Counted from the stretch's first letter, positions 16,025 to 24,441 are shown. The stretch: 64,000 nt of DNA from Lysinibacillus irui (GCF_028877475.1 NZ_CP113527.1:1977501-2041500); one strand, 5' to 3'. Made by a program: numbers and translations. The notes: a model not told the origin generated them from the letters alone.

Positions 16025-16825
16025 ATGGAAAATATCAATACTCTTTCAACAAATGTAGCAGCTCAATTAATAAATTTAGCTGAATCACGGCAAGAAAATT
16101 TGCAGAAGCTCGTTTCACTTTATTGTCAAGAACGGCTACTATATCGCCTAGCTGGATCATCCTATGACGATCAATTTTATCTAGATGGAGATACATTATT
16201 ATTTGCATTAACAGATGGGCTGGTAAAGCATTCAAACGTACTTACACTAACAGCTAGAAAAAGCATCCATCAGCATGACATTGTCAATCAGGCATTGAAG
16301 GAAATTTGTTTGATGACAGTTGAGGATGGGATTGAATGGTTTGCAGAAAAGATAGAGTCTATATTAACGGATAATAGTATTCACATAACAATACCAGTAG
16401 CATTGGCTCAGATGACCACATACATAGAAGTAAAAATTACCTTTAATGAAAGCGCGCGAGTGATGCCGAAAACAATTATTTTCCCAAGCTTGCTAGATTG
16501 TAAGGCTGCGGTACTTTATACATATCCAACGGAGTTTGTGCTTGCACAAAAATTTATAGAAATATATCAATATCCAGCGTTAGAGAAGACTGCAAAGGCC
16601 ATAGAAGATGTTCTTTCACTGATCCAAACGCAAAACATTGAAGGGCGTGCTTTACAGGAGTATATTGAGGAATTATTTGATCGTCATCACTTTACCATCG
16701 AATTAAATCCTACGCTTGAAATATCAGGCGTTCTGAAACACTTTTTTAATCCTGTATATGAAGTCATTTTAGATGAGGATGAATTTTTTAAAGAGTGGCA
16801 GTTTGACAATCAGGCTTGGCAATAA
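16025..16825 (+). CDS. Divergent AbiEii/nucleotidyltransferase-like protein, catalytic residues degenerate
   Basis: This 266-residue protein follows the order of AbiEii/AbiGii toxins: ENLQKLVSLYCQERLLYRLA (about 25-44), FYLDGDTLLFALT in place of the FVLKGGxLL/FxLKGG block, then a C-terminal part FPSLLDCKAAVLYTYPTEFV with LAQKFIEIYQYP, equivalent to the family's YPxExVxAEKxxA. The DxD that should follow RxTxD is absent: the region reads LTLTARKSIHQHD. The RxKDxxD helix is replaced by KTAKAIEDVLSL. It may thus be a catalytically dead relative. No AbiEi partner is adjacent. GAGGG lies 6 nt before ATG 16025, favouring this over ATG 16019. Confidence 0.6.
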   Translation: MENINTLSTNVAAQLINLAESRQENLQKLVSLYCQERLLYRLAGSSYDDQFYLDGDTLLFALTDGLVKHSNVLTLTARKSIHQHDIVNQALKEICLMTVEDGIEWFAEKIESILTDNSIHITIPVALAQMTTYIEVKITFNESARVMPKTIIFPSLLDCKAAVLYTYPTEFVLAQKFIEIYQYPALEKTAKAIEDVLSLIQTQNIEGRALQEYIEELFDRHHFTIELNPTLEISGVLKHFFNPVYEVILDEDEFFKEWQFDNQAWQ

Positions 16826-16833
16826 CGATAGAC

Positions 16834-16868
16834 AACCCCGTGAACCTCATATTGTTCACGGGGTTTTA
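16834..16868 (+). terminator. Terminator of the AbiEii-like gene
   Basis: AACCCCGTGAAC pairs perfectly with GTTCACGGGGTT across an 8-nt loop, followed by TTACA and a later T-run. Confidence 0.85.
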
Positions 16869-16952
16869 CATATTTTTGTCTCTTTTTTTATTTAAATGAT
16901 CTGTTGCACGAATAAATGAAGTTGAATCGTATTATGACATGAAGGAGGTTAA

Positions 16953-17441
16953 GTGAAAAATATGATAACGTTTGCTGGCTTGTGTGTTCAAGAAATTGTT
17001 CAAACCTATAGTGACATGCTTATACGAATTGCTGTGCAACAGACAAAAAGTATGTCTGAGGCGGAGGATATTGTACAAGAGGTTTATATGACACTGATGA
17101 AACAGAAAAAGCCTTTCGCTAATGAATCGCATTTAAAGGCTTGGCTTATAAAAGTGACATTCAATAAATGCAAGGATTATTTTAAATCTTCTCGTGTGAA
17201 GAAAACGGTTCCAATTACCGAAGACATGTCCTTTATCGCAAAAGAGGAGCAAATCGTTCTTGCTGAAATTTTTGAGCTTCATCCTAAAGAGAGAGCCATT
17301 GTTTATTTACATTATTATGAAGGCTACACAACTGCAGAAATTGCCAATTTATTAGAGATAAATGTCAACACAGTAGGCTCCAAGCTACGAAGGGCACGAA
17401 TGAAGCTGAAAACGATATTAGAAGAGGGGAGTAAAGTATGA
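16953..17441 (+). CDS. ECF-type RNA polymerase sigma factor
   Basis: The 162-residue protein has sigma region 2 (YSDMLIRIAVQQTKSMSEAE, DIVQEVYMTLMKQ) and region 4 (LHPKERAIVYLHYYEGYTTA, EIANLLEINVNTVGSKLRRA) and no region 3, as in extracytoplasmic-function sigma factors of the SigV/SigW type. It recruits RNA polymerase to a specific regulon, probably including its own promoter. The GTG start at 16953 follows GAAGGAGGTTAA. Its stop overlaps the next gene by 4 bp (ATGA type), which fits a sigma/anti-sigma pair. Confidence 0.92.
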   Translation: MKNMITFAGLCVQEIVQTYSDMLIRIAVQQTKSMSEAEDIVQEVYMTLMKQKKPFANESHLKAWLIKVTFNKCKDYFKSSRVKKTVPITEDMSFIAKEEQIVLAEIFELHPKERAIVYLHYYEGYTTAEIANLLEINVNTVGSKLRRARMKLKTILEEGSKV

Positions 17442-17956
17442 TGAATGCTTATAAGAATGTGATGAAGCAGATTCATGCTTCGGAGGAATTTAAGGATAAG
17501 ATGCAGAAAGAGATGTTGGCATATGAAAAGAAAGAAAAGAGGGCCTTTATGAAAAAAGTAAGAATAAGTGTGGCAAGTTTAGTTGCCTGTGCAGTGATTG
17601 CAGTAGTTGCTATGGTTCATACAAACAATGATACAACAATTGATTTAACGGAAAGAATTGTAGCGGATCATTCTGCACCTGCAGCAAAAGCATTAGTAAA
17701 TATCGAAGGAATCATTACAGCAGTTGGAGAGGATGGGCTGAGCTTTACACTAGATAATGGAATGGAAGTCGTCGTGACAGATGAAACTAGAATTGGAATC
17801 GATGGTCCAACAGCACCACCTAAGGAAGAACAATTATTTGAGCCTACCTTTAGAGTAGGTAATTTAATAAGTGGCTTTACAGAAAATACTTCCTCACAAC
17901 CAGTTCAGGCAGCTGTCATTTATACAAATTGGAATTTTGAACAACCGATACGATGA
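17438..17956 (+). CDS. Putative membrane-anchored anti-sigma factor
   Basis: The 172-residue protein has a cytoplasmic helical N-terminus (about 1-40), one transmembrane helix (VRISVASLVACAVIAVVAMV, about 41-60) and an extracellular domain of beta character (GIITAVGEDGLSFTLDNGME). This is the layout of single-pass anti-sigma factors, although the zinc-binding HxxxCxxC motif is absent. It overlaps the sigma gene by 4 bp. The role as inhibitor of that sigma factor is inferred from topology and coupling. Confidence 0.75.
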   Translation: MMNAYKNVMKQIHASEEFKDKMQKEMLAYEKKEKRAFMKKVRISVASLVACAVIAVVAMVHTNNDTTIDLTERIVADHSAPAAKALVNIEGIITAVGEDGLSFTLDNGMEVVVTDETRIGIDGPTAPPKEEQLFEPTFRVGNLISGFTENTSSQPVQAAVIYTNWNFEQPIR

Positions 17957-17984
17957 AGAATCCCTTTAGAGGGATTCTTTTTAT
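17957..17984 (+). terminator. Terminator of the sigma operon
   Basis: AGAATCCCT pairs with AGGGATTCT, followed by TTTATT, directly after the stop codon. Confidence 0.85.
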
Positions 17985-18194
17985 TATGTATAGGGATAGG
18001 CTATACCATGAGTACCTTACCAATAAATCCTTTATATACTAAAAATATGAATTAATATAAAGAAAATATTATGTTTATACAAAAAAAGTATTGTCTAATG
18101 AGAATGATGTCTTTATAATTTACCTAATAGTCTTATATTTCCGAATTGCGAAAAATAATACGCATTATGGAAAAATAGAATAGGGGGATGGGCT

Positions 18195-18971
18195 ATGAAA
18201 AGAAAGTTAATGGTGGTACTCACAATTGCGGCAGCCTTCACACTCGTTTTAGCGGGCTGTGGTGCAAAAGAAAATTCATCGTCAGGAGATGGAGAAGGTA
18301 AAAAAGTGTATAAGGTAGGAACAGAAGCTACATTTGCTCCTATTGTCTCACTCGACGATAAAGGAAATATTGTAGGAATTGATGTGGATGTTCTACAAGC
18401 TATCGCGGATGAAATGGATTTTGACGTGAAGTGGGAAAGTATTGGTTGGGAGCCAGTATTCCAAACAATTAAAAATGGTGAGACGGATATCGGTGGTGCA
18501 GGAATTACCATTACGGACGAGCGTAAAGAAACATTTGATTTTACAGAGCCGTATTATGAATCTCAATTATTAATCGTCGTGAAAGAAGATTCAAAAATTA
18601 AATCGTTGGATGAATTAAAAGATAAAAAGATTTCCGTCCAAATTAATGCTACTGGTCATATGGCTGCTAAAAAATTACAGGGTGAATCAAGTCCAAATAT
18701 TTTTGCATTTGAAAATCAACCAATCGCTATACAGGAGATGCTGAATGGCAACGTAGATGCAGCAATTGGTGATAATTCAGTCGTTTACGAATATATCAAA
18801 GCACATCCAAATGACAAGCTAAAAGTAATTAAAGATGATTCCTTTGAAAAAGAATATTATGGCTTTATGGTTCAAAAGGGGAATAAAGAGCTTTTAGATA
18901 AATTAAACGAAGGCCTTAAAAAGATTAAAGAAAACGGGAAGCTGAAGGAAATTACGGGTTCAGATTTTTAA
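18195..18971 (+). CDS. Amino-acid ABC transporter substrate-binding lipoprotein
   Basis: A type II signal peptide ending LVLAGC at Cys-22 lipidates this 258-residue protein to the outer face of the membrane. The body is a bacterial extracellular solute-binding family 3 domain: VGTEATFAPIVSLDDKGNIV, GIDVDVLQAIADEM, GGAGITITDERKETFDFTEP (about residues 96-115) and YYGFMVQKGNKELL. Family 3 proteins deliver polar or basic amino acids to an ABC permease. No permease or ATPase gene is adjacent, so it is an orphan or works with a distant transporter. The start follows TAGGGGGATGGGCT. Confidence 0.92.
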   Translation: MKRKLMVVLTIAAAFTLVLAGCGAKENSSSGDGEGKKVYKVGTEATFAPIVSLDDKGNIVGIDVDVLQAIADEMDFDVKWESIGWEPVFQTIKNGETDIGGAGITITDERKETFDFTEPYYESQLLIVVKEDSKIKSLDELKDKKISVQINATGHMAAKKLQGESSPNIFAFENQPIAIQEMLNGNVDAAIGDNSVVYEYIKAHPNDKLKVIKDDSFEKEYYGFMVQKGNKELLDKLNEGLKKIKENGKLKEITGSDF

Positions 18972-18989
18972 TAGTAAAGGCTAGCATAA

Positions 18990-19036
18990 ACAAACCGTAG
19001 AAGCTCACGATAGGTGATTGTCTACGGTTTATTTTG
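18990..19036 (+). terminator. Terminator of the binding-protein gene
   Basis: AAACCGTAGA pairs with TCTACGGTTT across a long loop, followed by ATTTTG. Confidence 0.7.
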
Positions 19037-19049
19037 ATATAAAACCAAA

Positions 19050-19082
19050 AAAAGATTGGAGCCACTGTATTAGCTCCAATCA
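19050..19082 (-). terminator. Minus-strand terminator
   Basis: GATTGGAGC pairs with GCTCCAATC; on the minus strand it is followed by seven T. It would end a minus-strand transcript such as that of the 23-residue ORF at 19268. Confidence 0.7.
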
Positions 19083-19196
19083 TTCTTACTCAAACATTCC
19101 TGTACACATGCCGCTTTTCACCATAGTATGAACTTAAAAATAATAGCAAAGCCTTGAACGCGTCATGTTACATTTGAATGATGCAAATTGACTAAA

Positions 19197-19268
19197 TTAG
19201 TCCGTAAAGCATAAAGATGATAAATAACCTAACATTAATAAAAGTCCAATACCCATTACGATGTCCAT
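19197..19268 (-). CDS. Very small hydrophobic peptide, 23 aa
   Basis: An excellent AAAGGAGG lies 9 nt before ATG 19268, and the peptide MDIVMGIGLLLMLGYLSSLC plus three residues forms a single membrane helix. The size and the LGYL pattern recall KdpF-type or toxin-like micropeptides, but no kdp genes are near. A minus-strand terminator at 19050-19082 completes a plausible transcription unit. A 12-codon frame without ribosome binding site lies between. The identity is unknown; translation is suggested by the ribosome binding site. Confidence 0.45.
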   Translation of the reverse strand: MDIVMGIGLLLMLGYLSSLCFTD

Positions 19269-19409
19269 GCTTTGTACCTCCTTTAAAAAAACGACACATT
19301 ATTCATAAATATTGTACAATGAATTATAGAAATATGAAACCTTTTAATGGCCAGAACGTATATAATAATAGGAGAATTACCAATTTGTACATAAAGCGTA
19401 GGTGATAAA

Positions 19410-20018
19410 ATGAAAACGTGGGTTAAAAAAAGTATAGTCATCATGGTTGCGTTTTTAACATTTGGTTTAATCACGCCTACCCATGAGATTTGGGATGCAC
19501 TCGATCAAAATCCTTCGAACCGTGCATCCATTGGCCCTGCTGCTGGGACAAGCACAGCCCTAGCTGCTGAACGTGAGGATAGCAGTGACGAGCAGCTACA
19601 GATACAAGAGGAAGAGATTGACTATAATGCCTTACTCATGGATGCAGCTAGAGAGCAATCGTACATAAAGTTTGGCACAAAAATTGGTCCAAAAATTAGT
19701 CATGAATTCGACAACATCATCTTCCCAAAAATGGAGGAAGCCATTGCGATGACAGTTGCTACTTTGGACGAGCAATCCCTAGCTTCATTAACTATCTCTG
19801 AAAAGCCAAGTGGTCATTATGGTGAGAAAATTTTCAATGTTATCAATAATGAAACTGGAACAGATCTAATTCGCTTCCATGTGCGTACAGAAAAAAGACC
19901 ACAGGAAGGGTACTATTACAACTTCCATTACCACAGTGCAGAGGACAACTTCATGGCACACTACAACCTGGGCGATATCTATTGGGAAAAAAACACGCCA
20001 CCTAAGTGGTTGTCATAA
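19410..20018 (+). CDS. ypjP: YpjP family protein
   Basis: The 202-residue protein opens MKTWVKKSIVIMVAFLTFGL, as does Bacillus YpjP, with a signal-anchor helix and an exported domain. The C-terminal half (GKYG-like HYGEKIFNVINNETGTDLIR, FHVRTEKRPQEGYYYNFHYH) is the conserved YpjP core and ends NTPPKWLS. Function is unknown. The ATG follows TAGGTGATAAA. A strong terminator follows. A decayed copy of this gene's last 60 bases plus its terminator lies at 33817-33893. Confidence 0.88.
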   Translation: MKTWVKKSIVIMVAFLTFGLITPTHEIWDALDQNPSNRASIGPAAGTSTALAAEREDSSDEQLQIQEEEIDYNALLMDAAREQSYIKFGTKIGPKISHEFDNIIFPKMEEAIAMTVATLDEQSLASLTISEKPSGHYGEKIFNVINNETGTDLIRFHVRTEKRPQEGYYYNFHYHSAEDNFMAHYNLGDIYWEKNTPPKWLS

Positions 20019-20026
20019 AAGACTTG

Positions 20027-20057
20027 AAACACTCGTTTACATGGCGAGTGTTTTTTT
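20027..20057 (+). terminator. Terminator of ypjP
   Basis: AAACACTCG pairs with CGAGTGTTT and is followed by a run of T. Confidence 0.9.
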
Positions 20058-20600
20058 GTGCGAAAACGCTTATAGCAGGTTTTATTCGGAGCACCGAGGG
20101 CAGAGGTGACGATTAAATAGTAAGGAAAGTAGATAGTAGATTCATATTATTCATTGGGGAGGTTCATGAAATCGTTAAATTTGATATTACACAACACCAA
20201 AAGAAACGTTTATTACGCTTTGGAATCAAGGTTTAATACAAGTAAGGTAAGCTGGCTTTGATTGTGCTGGATCTTGAATGGCTGAACAAATAAAGCCAAG
20301 AGCTGGAGGAGTATTAGGTAGAGGAAAGTGGTTGGTTGAAAAGATATTGTTCAGAAAGGATGAATGAAATGGACTGGACTGTGAACAAAGGAAATTGTAT
20401 TAGCAAATGCTATTGGAAAGAAATTAGATACAGGTGGTTATGCAGTAGACTTTCTCGTTAGTTGAACTTTAAGTAAAGATAGGGGAAGGTAAATCCTTCT
20501 CCCTAATCTAAGAAACATCTTCTCTGGACGGATATCATAGTTTATACAATAAATAAGAATTTTATGTAGCGAATCTTATTATACTCTGTCACCCAGAAGC
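20058..20600. other. Region of decayed coding sequence, no intact gene
   Basis: About 540 bp without an intact gene. On the plus strand, short open stretches in shifting frames read EIVKFDITQHQKKRLLRFGI (from about 20170) and EIVLANAIGKKLDTGGYAVD (from about 20390), the latter ending in a stop at about 20464. A GGGGAGGTTC-ATG at 20166 opens only a 31-codon frame. The phrases look like real protein fragments of a gene or genes that have decayed; I cannot name them. Confidence 0.4.
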
Positions 20601-20609
20601 AGTGGACAT

Positions 20610-21194
20610 CTATTTCAATATTCCTTTCCAGAATACTTTCCAAGTAGATGTTAGTCTTCTTTCATATTCTTCAAATGAATAATTCATGAGATAGAACAAC
20701 ATTCCATCTAGGAGACAAATAAAAGATGTTGCAATGTTTTCTTTTTCGATAAACTGATGATCGTCTGATTTAACATCTAAAATCATATAAAGTAATTTTC
20801 TAATTTTATTTTCAACCATACTGTTTTTTTGAGTGATAATTTCTTTAAATCTTTCTGGTGGAAAAACCCCATACCGTTTAAGAAAAACCCCTCTGTCATT
20901 CATATAGTAGTATTCATTTAATTCTCCTAACAACTTATATAACTGATCTTTAATGGAAAGTGAACCTATAGTAGATGCTTGATCATCAATAAATTTTACA
21001 TAGTCATCAATCACAAATTCTACTATTTTTTCAAAGAGTTCATCTTTACTTGAAAAATAAGCATAAATGGAAGGTGTCTTAATGTTGACTTTAGATGCGA
21101 TATCTTTAAGAGAAGTTTCCTCATAACCTTTTGAGGAAAATAATCTTAATCCATGTTCTAGAATGTTTTGTTTCGTTTCTTCTCCTTTTTTCAT
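20610..21194 (-). CDS. TetR/AcrR family regulator of the SMR pump
   Basis: This protein of 194 residues has a TetR helix-turn-helix at residues about 10-55: ILEHGLRLFSSKGYEETSLK, then IASKVNIKTPSIYAYFSSKD. The C-terminal domain (about 60-194) would bind an inducer. It is the third gene of a minus-strand operon after two SMR subunits and most likely represses that operon through the two CTAAC-N4-GTTAG palindromes at 21930 and 22014. Inducers of such regulators are usually the cationic drugs or guanidinium-type compounds the pump exports. Confidence 0.92.
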   Translation of the reverse strand: MKKGEETKQNILEHGLRLFSSKGYEETSLKDIASKVNIKTPSIYAYFSSKDELFEKIVEFVIDDYVKFIDDQASTIGSLSIKDQLYKLLGELNEYYYMNDRGVFLKRYGVFPPERFKEIITQKNSMVENKIRKLLYMILDVKSDDHQFIEKENIATSFICLLDGMLFYLMNYSFEEYERRLTSTWKVFWKGILK

Positions 21195-21224
21195 TTCCTC
21201 ACCTCATTTAGAAGTATATACAAA

Positions 21225-21539
21225 TTAGGACACAAGCTTAAGGCCTACGATACTAATTATAATACCACCAACCAACATTAATTTTTTTATACTTTTCGGC
21301 TCATTAAAGATTAACATACCAAGTAACACACTACCGGCTGCCCCAATACCTGTCCACAGCCCATAGCCAATACTAATAGGAATTTCTTTTAATGATAGTG
21401 AAAGAAAGAAAAAGCTCAATCCCATGCACATGATCAACAATATTGTCGGTTTAAGTTTTGTAAATCCTTCAGTTAATTTAAGGCTAATAATGCCTCCAAC
21501 TTCAAATATGCCTGCCATTACTATAAAAAGCCATCCCAT
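21225..21539 (-). CDS. SMR family multidrug efflux subunit, 104 aa
   Basis: Four transmembrane helices fill this 104-residue protein. The essential membrane glutamate lies in AGIFEVGGIISLKLTEGF (Glu-13), and helix 3 has the signature SIGYGLWTGIGAAGSVLLG. SMR pumps exchange protons for cationic compounds as antiparallel dimers. It begins 4 bp after the other SMR gene's stop, so the two probably assemble as a heterodimer, as with YkkCD or EbrAB. The missing Trp after the glutamate marks it as the less canonical partner. Confidence 0.93.
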   Translation of the reverse strand: MGWLFIVMAGIFEVGGIISLKLTEGFTKLKPTILLIMCMGLSFFFLSLSLKEIPISIGYGLWTGIGAAGSVLLGMLIFNEPKSIKKLMLVGGIIISIVGLKLVS

Positions 21540-21542
21540 ATT

Positions 21543-21884
21543 TTAATCATCACTTTCTGTTTCTGTTTCATTGGATACTATTTTCAAACCGATAATGCAG
21601 CTGATTAATATTAATACTAAAACAACTTTTGTAAAGCTCACTGGATCACCTAACAAAGTCATACCTACTATAGCTGTTCCAAAGGCCCCTAGTCCTGTAA
21701 AGACCGCATAGGCAGTTGATACAGGAAGAACCACTAATGTTTTCGAAAAACACCAAAAACTTAACACCAGTAACAACAATGTAGGAATTAGAACACTTAT
21801 ATTCGTAAAGCCATCAGAGTACTTTAATCCAAGTGCCCAGCCGACTTCAAAGATACCTCCAAGAATCAGATAAAACCAAGCCAT
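21543..21884 (-). CDS. SMR family multidrug efflux subunit, 113 aa
   Basis: First gene of the operon: 113 residues, four helices, with GGIFEVGWALGLKYSDGF (Glu-13 and Trp-16) and STAYAVFTGLGAFGTAIVG in helix 3. An acidic C-terminal tail (NETETESDD) extends beyond the short family core, as in the longer subunits of paired SMR systems such as YkkC. AGGAGAGATTTTA precedes the ATG. Together with the 104-aa partner it likely exports quaternary amines or guanidinium-type compounds; no guanidine riboswitch is visible upstream, the control being TetR-type. Confidence 0.93.
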   Translation of the reverse strand: MAWFYLILGGIFEVGWALGLKYSDGFTNISVLIPTLLLLVLSFWCFSKTLVVLPVSTAYAVFTGLGAFGTAIVGMTLLGDPVSFTKVVLVLILISCIIGLKIVSNETETESDD

Positions 21885-21929
21885 TAAAATCTCTCCTTCT
21901 TCAAAATTAATTTAGTTACATTAAATTAA

Positions 21930-21943
21930 CTAACATTCGTTAG
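21930..21943. promoter_or_regulatory. Operator 1 of the SMR-TetR operon
   Basis: CTAAC-ATTC-GTTAG, a perfect 5-bp inverted repeat with a 4-bp spacer, followed by ATTTT, lies 46 bp upstream of the first SMR start codon. The same structure recurs at 22014. Confidence 0.65.
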
Positions 21944-22013
21944 ATTTTTTGTGGGAAAAATATGACTTTAACACCTTCATTAAAGTCCTTCCTTCAAATA
22001 GCGCAATTATTAC

Positions 22014-22027
22014 CTAACGTTAGTTAG
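22014..22027. promoter_or_regulatory. Operator 2 of the SMR-TetR operon
   Basis: CTAAC-GTTA-GTTAG with the same arms, spacing and following ATTTT as operator 1, 84 bp away (eight helical turns). Two in-phase identical sites support cooperative repression by the operon's TetR protein. Confidence 0.65.
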
Positions 22028-22446
22028 ATTTTATAATAAGAAACTTAAAGATACAACCCCTATATTTTAGGATCTGGCCGGTATGCTGAAATCATACCTT
22101 CATATCTTCATTAAGAGGAAAAGATACTTTCGTAAATCGCTAACAAATAGTAACTATATAGAAAGAGACATATGTGGTTAAAACCTAGAATGTGCTACAA
22201 AGTTCATTACTTAGAAAAAACTGCATCAGGTACTTTAAGAATTTGTATCATATATAGGTTCCGATTTTGATAAGGTTTCAGAAGTAAGTGAGTACCTGGA
22301 CTTTTTTATGTTATTCAAATGCACATGTTAACAAACACATAAAAATATTAGTATTGTGCTCAAATTGAACGAAATAAAGAAATTTATAGAAAAAAAGAAT
22401 TAAAAAAGGTATAATCAATTCAATTTAGAAAATTGGTTCATAAGTA
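22028..22446. other. Intergenic region of 419 bp, nothing assigned
   Basis: Between the SMR operon and the PAS-chemotaxis gene the sequence is AT-rich. I see no gene with a ribosome binding site and no clear terminator. Promoters for the plus-strand gene must lie in the last 100 bp but none matches the consensus well. Confidence 0.4.
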
Positions 22447-22461
22447 ATGGAGGTTAAATGT

Positions 22462-23265
22462 TTGAGCACTACTTTTATAGCAACTACACAAGTTTTGAAT
22501 GAAAAAGCAGTTATATCTGCACTTGAATTAAATTTAGCAATGATAGAGTTTAATTTACAAGGCGAAATAATTTGGGTTAATAAAAACTTTTCTAGCACTT
22601 TAGGATATGAAGTGAATGAAATGAAAGATATGGAACATAAACAATTATGTACGCAAGAATTTAGAAACAGTAAAGAATACGTTTTATTATGGGATAACCT
22701 TCGCAGAGGAATCAAGTTCCAGCAAAAAATGCAGAGAGTCGGTAAAAGGGGGAATTTATTATGGCTTGAAGCTACCTATATACCAATTCTAAATGACAAG
22801 GGAAATGTAGGTCATGTTTTGAAGATTGCCACAGATATTACAGAACGTGAAAATAAAACAAGGGATGTTATAGCTCAATTAAATGATATATCTACAGAAT
22901 TAGGAAATTTGGTTGTTTCTAAATCTAATGAAAACATTCAAGCACTTAATTCTCTAAAAGAAGAAACTAAATTAATAAGTGAAGTATCTAAAAAGATAAG
23001 GTATATCGCTTCTCAAACAAATTTATTAGCATTAAATGCAGCCATTGAAGCAGCACGTGCTGGGGAGCATGGGAAAGGATTTGCAGTGGTTGCCGATGAG
23101 GTCCGTAAATTAGCCAATAATTCAGATGAGGCTATCAAAGATGTTAGCTCTTATGTAGGGCACATTACTGATGAAGTAACAAAGGTTAGTGATATCACGG
23201 AAAACTTACAAAAGTTAGTTGAAAGCACTCAACTAAGGATTAATAAAATTATGAATGAATTTTAA
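22462..23265 (+). CDS. Soluble PAS domain chemotaxis transducer
   Basis: The 267-residue protein has an N-terminal PAS domain (about 20-125; [20 protein letters not shown], then ATDITERE) and a C-terminal MCP signalling domain with the hairpin tip [20 protein letters not shown] (about 195-214). It has no transmembrane helix, so it senses an internal signal such as redox state or a small ligand and signals to CheA. The signalling domain is short. I chose TTG 22462 because GGAGG lies exactly 8 nt before it; the in-frame ATG 22447 overlaps that ribosome binding site. It is a single gene with a terminator. Confidence 0.9.
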   Translation: MSTTFIATTQVLNEKAVISALELNLAMIEFNLQGEIIWVNKNFSSTLGYEVNEMKDMEHKQLCTQEFRNSKEYVLLWDNLRRGIKFQQKMQRVGKRGNLLWLEATYIPILNDKGNVGHVLKIATDITERENKTRDVIAQLNDISTELGNLVVSKSNENIQALNSLKEETKLISEVSKKIRYIASQTNLLALNAAIEAARAGEHGKGFAVVADEVRKLANNSDEAIKDVSSYVGHITDEVTKVSDITENLQKLVESTQLRINKIMNEF

Positions 23266-23282
23266 AAAGTCTAGAAGTAGTA

Positions 23283-23321
23283 AACAAATACCAAGGCTAA
23301 AATACTTGGTATTTGTTATTT
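23283..23321 (+). terminator. Terminator of the PAS-MCP gene
   Basis: AACAAATACCAAG pairs with CTTGGTATTTGTT and is followed by ATTTTC. Confidence 0.85.
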
Positions 23322-23388
23322 TCTTAATTTTTATCTTCCCTATATTCAAGCGCAAGATGTTTTTTTTGTAAATTAATGTACAACTTAA

Positions 23389-23937
23389 CTACTGATAATT
23401 TTGGTCCAAATGCTTAAATTTATTGATTAACCATTTCATTACAATAGCTATGACAAAATAGGCTATAAATGAATAGGTGTATTTCCAATGATAGGGTTCA
23501 TATATTTGTAACCACACCAATAATGGTTCCAATAAAAAAGAGAATACAAAGGCATTTACCATCGCTGCAATTGTAAAAGCTTTCCACGTTTTAAAATACT
23601 GGTAAAACAACATATAAATTATAGGCATTTGTAGTCTGTGGATTTCGATAGGTAAATGTAAAGGTGTTATTGTAATTGGATATTGCCATAATCCTAACCA
23701 AAAACCTGCTATGTCTGCCAATATTGCTATAGTTCCTACAAAAAATCCATATGTGATAATCTCCATTATTCTTTTTTTATCTAAAATAATGATCCATACG
23801 ATTAATAAACATAAAGATGTAACTGAAAGAATCCACCAACTCAAGGTAAAAACGTTTTCACTTAACCAATACTCTGTTTTTATATTTCTAAATTGTTGTG
23901 TGAATTCTTGAACCTCTTGCCAAGTGGGGTGCATCAC
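23389..23937 (-). CDS. CBO0543-type multi-pass membrane protein, 182 aa
   Basis: Five hydrophobic helices are visible after a polar N-terminus. The blocks GFWLGLWQYPITITPLHLP and WLQIYEPYHWKYTYSFIAYF are typical of the family that databases call CBO0543, membrane proteins of clostridia and bacilli with unknown function. It follows the related gene at 23956 by 18 bp on the same strand, and they form an operon. GGAGGATCGTG precedes the ATG. The family name is from recall of the pattern, hence moderate confidence. Confidence 0.7.
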   Translation of the reverse strand: MMHPTWQEVQEFTQQFRNIKTEYWLSENVFTLSWWILSVTSLCLLIVWIIILDKKRIMEIITYGFFVGTIAILADIAGFWLGLWQYPITITPLHLPIEIHRLQMPIIYMLFYQYFKTWKAFTIAAMVNAFVFSFLLEPLLVWLQIYEPYHWKYTYSFIAYFVIAIVMKWLINKFKHLDQNYQ

Positions 23938-23955
23938 GATCCTCCTGATTCGGAA

Positions 23956-24441
23956 TTAATCTCTCTTTACTGTTAAATAATTTGATGCCCATTTATGATG
24001 GATGTAGAACATAATAAATAAAATACAATCAGTGACATAGGAGAATCCTAAGTTCCACCATAAGCCATATTCAATAAAGCCTGTCGTCAAATAAAGCAGT
24101 TCAATTAAAATGACAAATATAGACCAATAAAATATATGTCGTGTAATAGATAAAAAATTTTCCTCTTTAGGTAATGACTGTAGAAAAAAATAGATAACCA
24201 CAAAGTATATCCCAAAACCATTTAGAAGATTAATAAAAAATTGTTCGATCTTTGTTCCTGGATATTCCCATAAAGGGTAAACAAACATCATCAAATTCGC
24301 AATTAATGATAAAATAATACCAACGTAGCATGTGAACACATATAGTGGGAACTTCTTTTTATTAGAAAAAAATAAAAATGCAAGCCAACATATAAAAAAA
24401 GAGACTGTTCCAATCAGCACCGAATAAACACCTTCTATCAC
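23956..24441 (-). CDS. CBO0543-type multi-pass membrane protein, 161 aa
   Basis: This first gene of the pair encodes five hydrophobic segments, with LWEYPGTKIEQFFINLLNGF and a C-terminal YGLWWNLGFSYVTDCILFIM that parallel the conserved W-x-Y and Y-x-x-W blocks of its neighbour. The two are probably ancient duplicates. No substrate, motif or cofactor site is evident. A start at 24441 lies close to the promoter region without a strong ribosome binding site. Confidence 0.65.
   Translation of the reverse strand: MIEGVYSVLIGTVSFFICWLAFLFFSNKKKFPLYVFTCYVGIILSLIANLMMFVYPLWEYPGTKIEQFFINLLNGFGIYFVVIYFFLQSLPKEENFLSITRHIFYWSIFVILIELLYLTTGFIEYGLWWNLGFSYVTDCILFIMFYIHHKWASNYLTVKRD

Noticed and set aside
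19083..19196. 12-codon peptide frame MVKSGMCTGMFE downstream of the 23-residue ORF
   Set aside because: No ribosome binding site and too short to judge.
21900..22030. Guanidine (ykkC) riboswitch upstream of the SMR pair
   Set aside because: No ykkC-type conserved sequence; the region instead holds the TetR operators.
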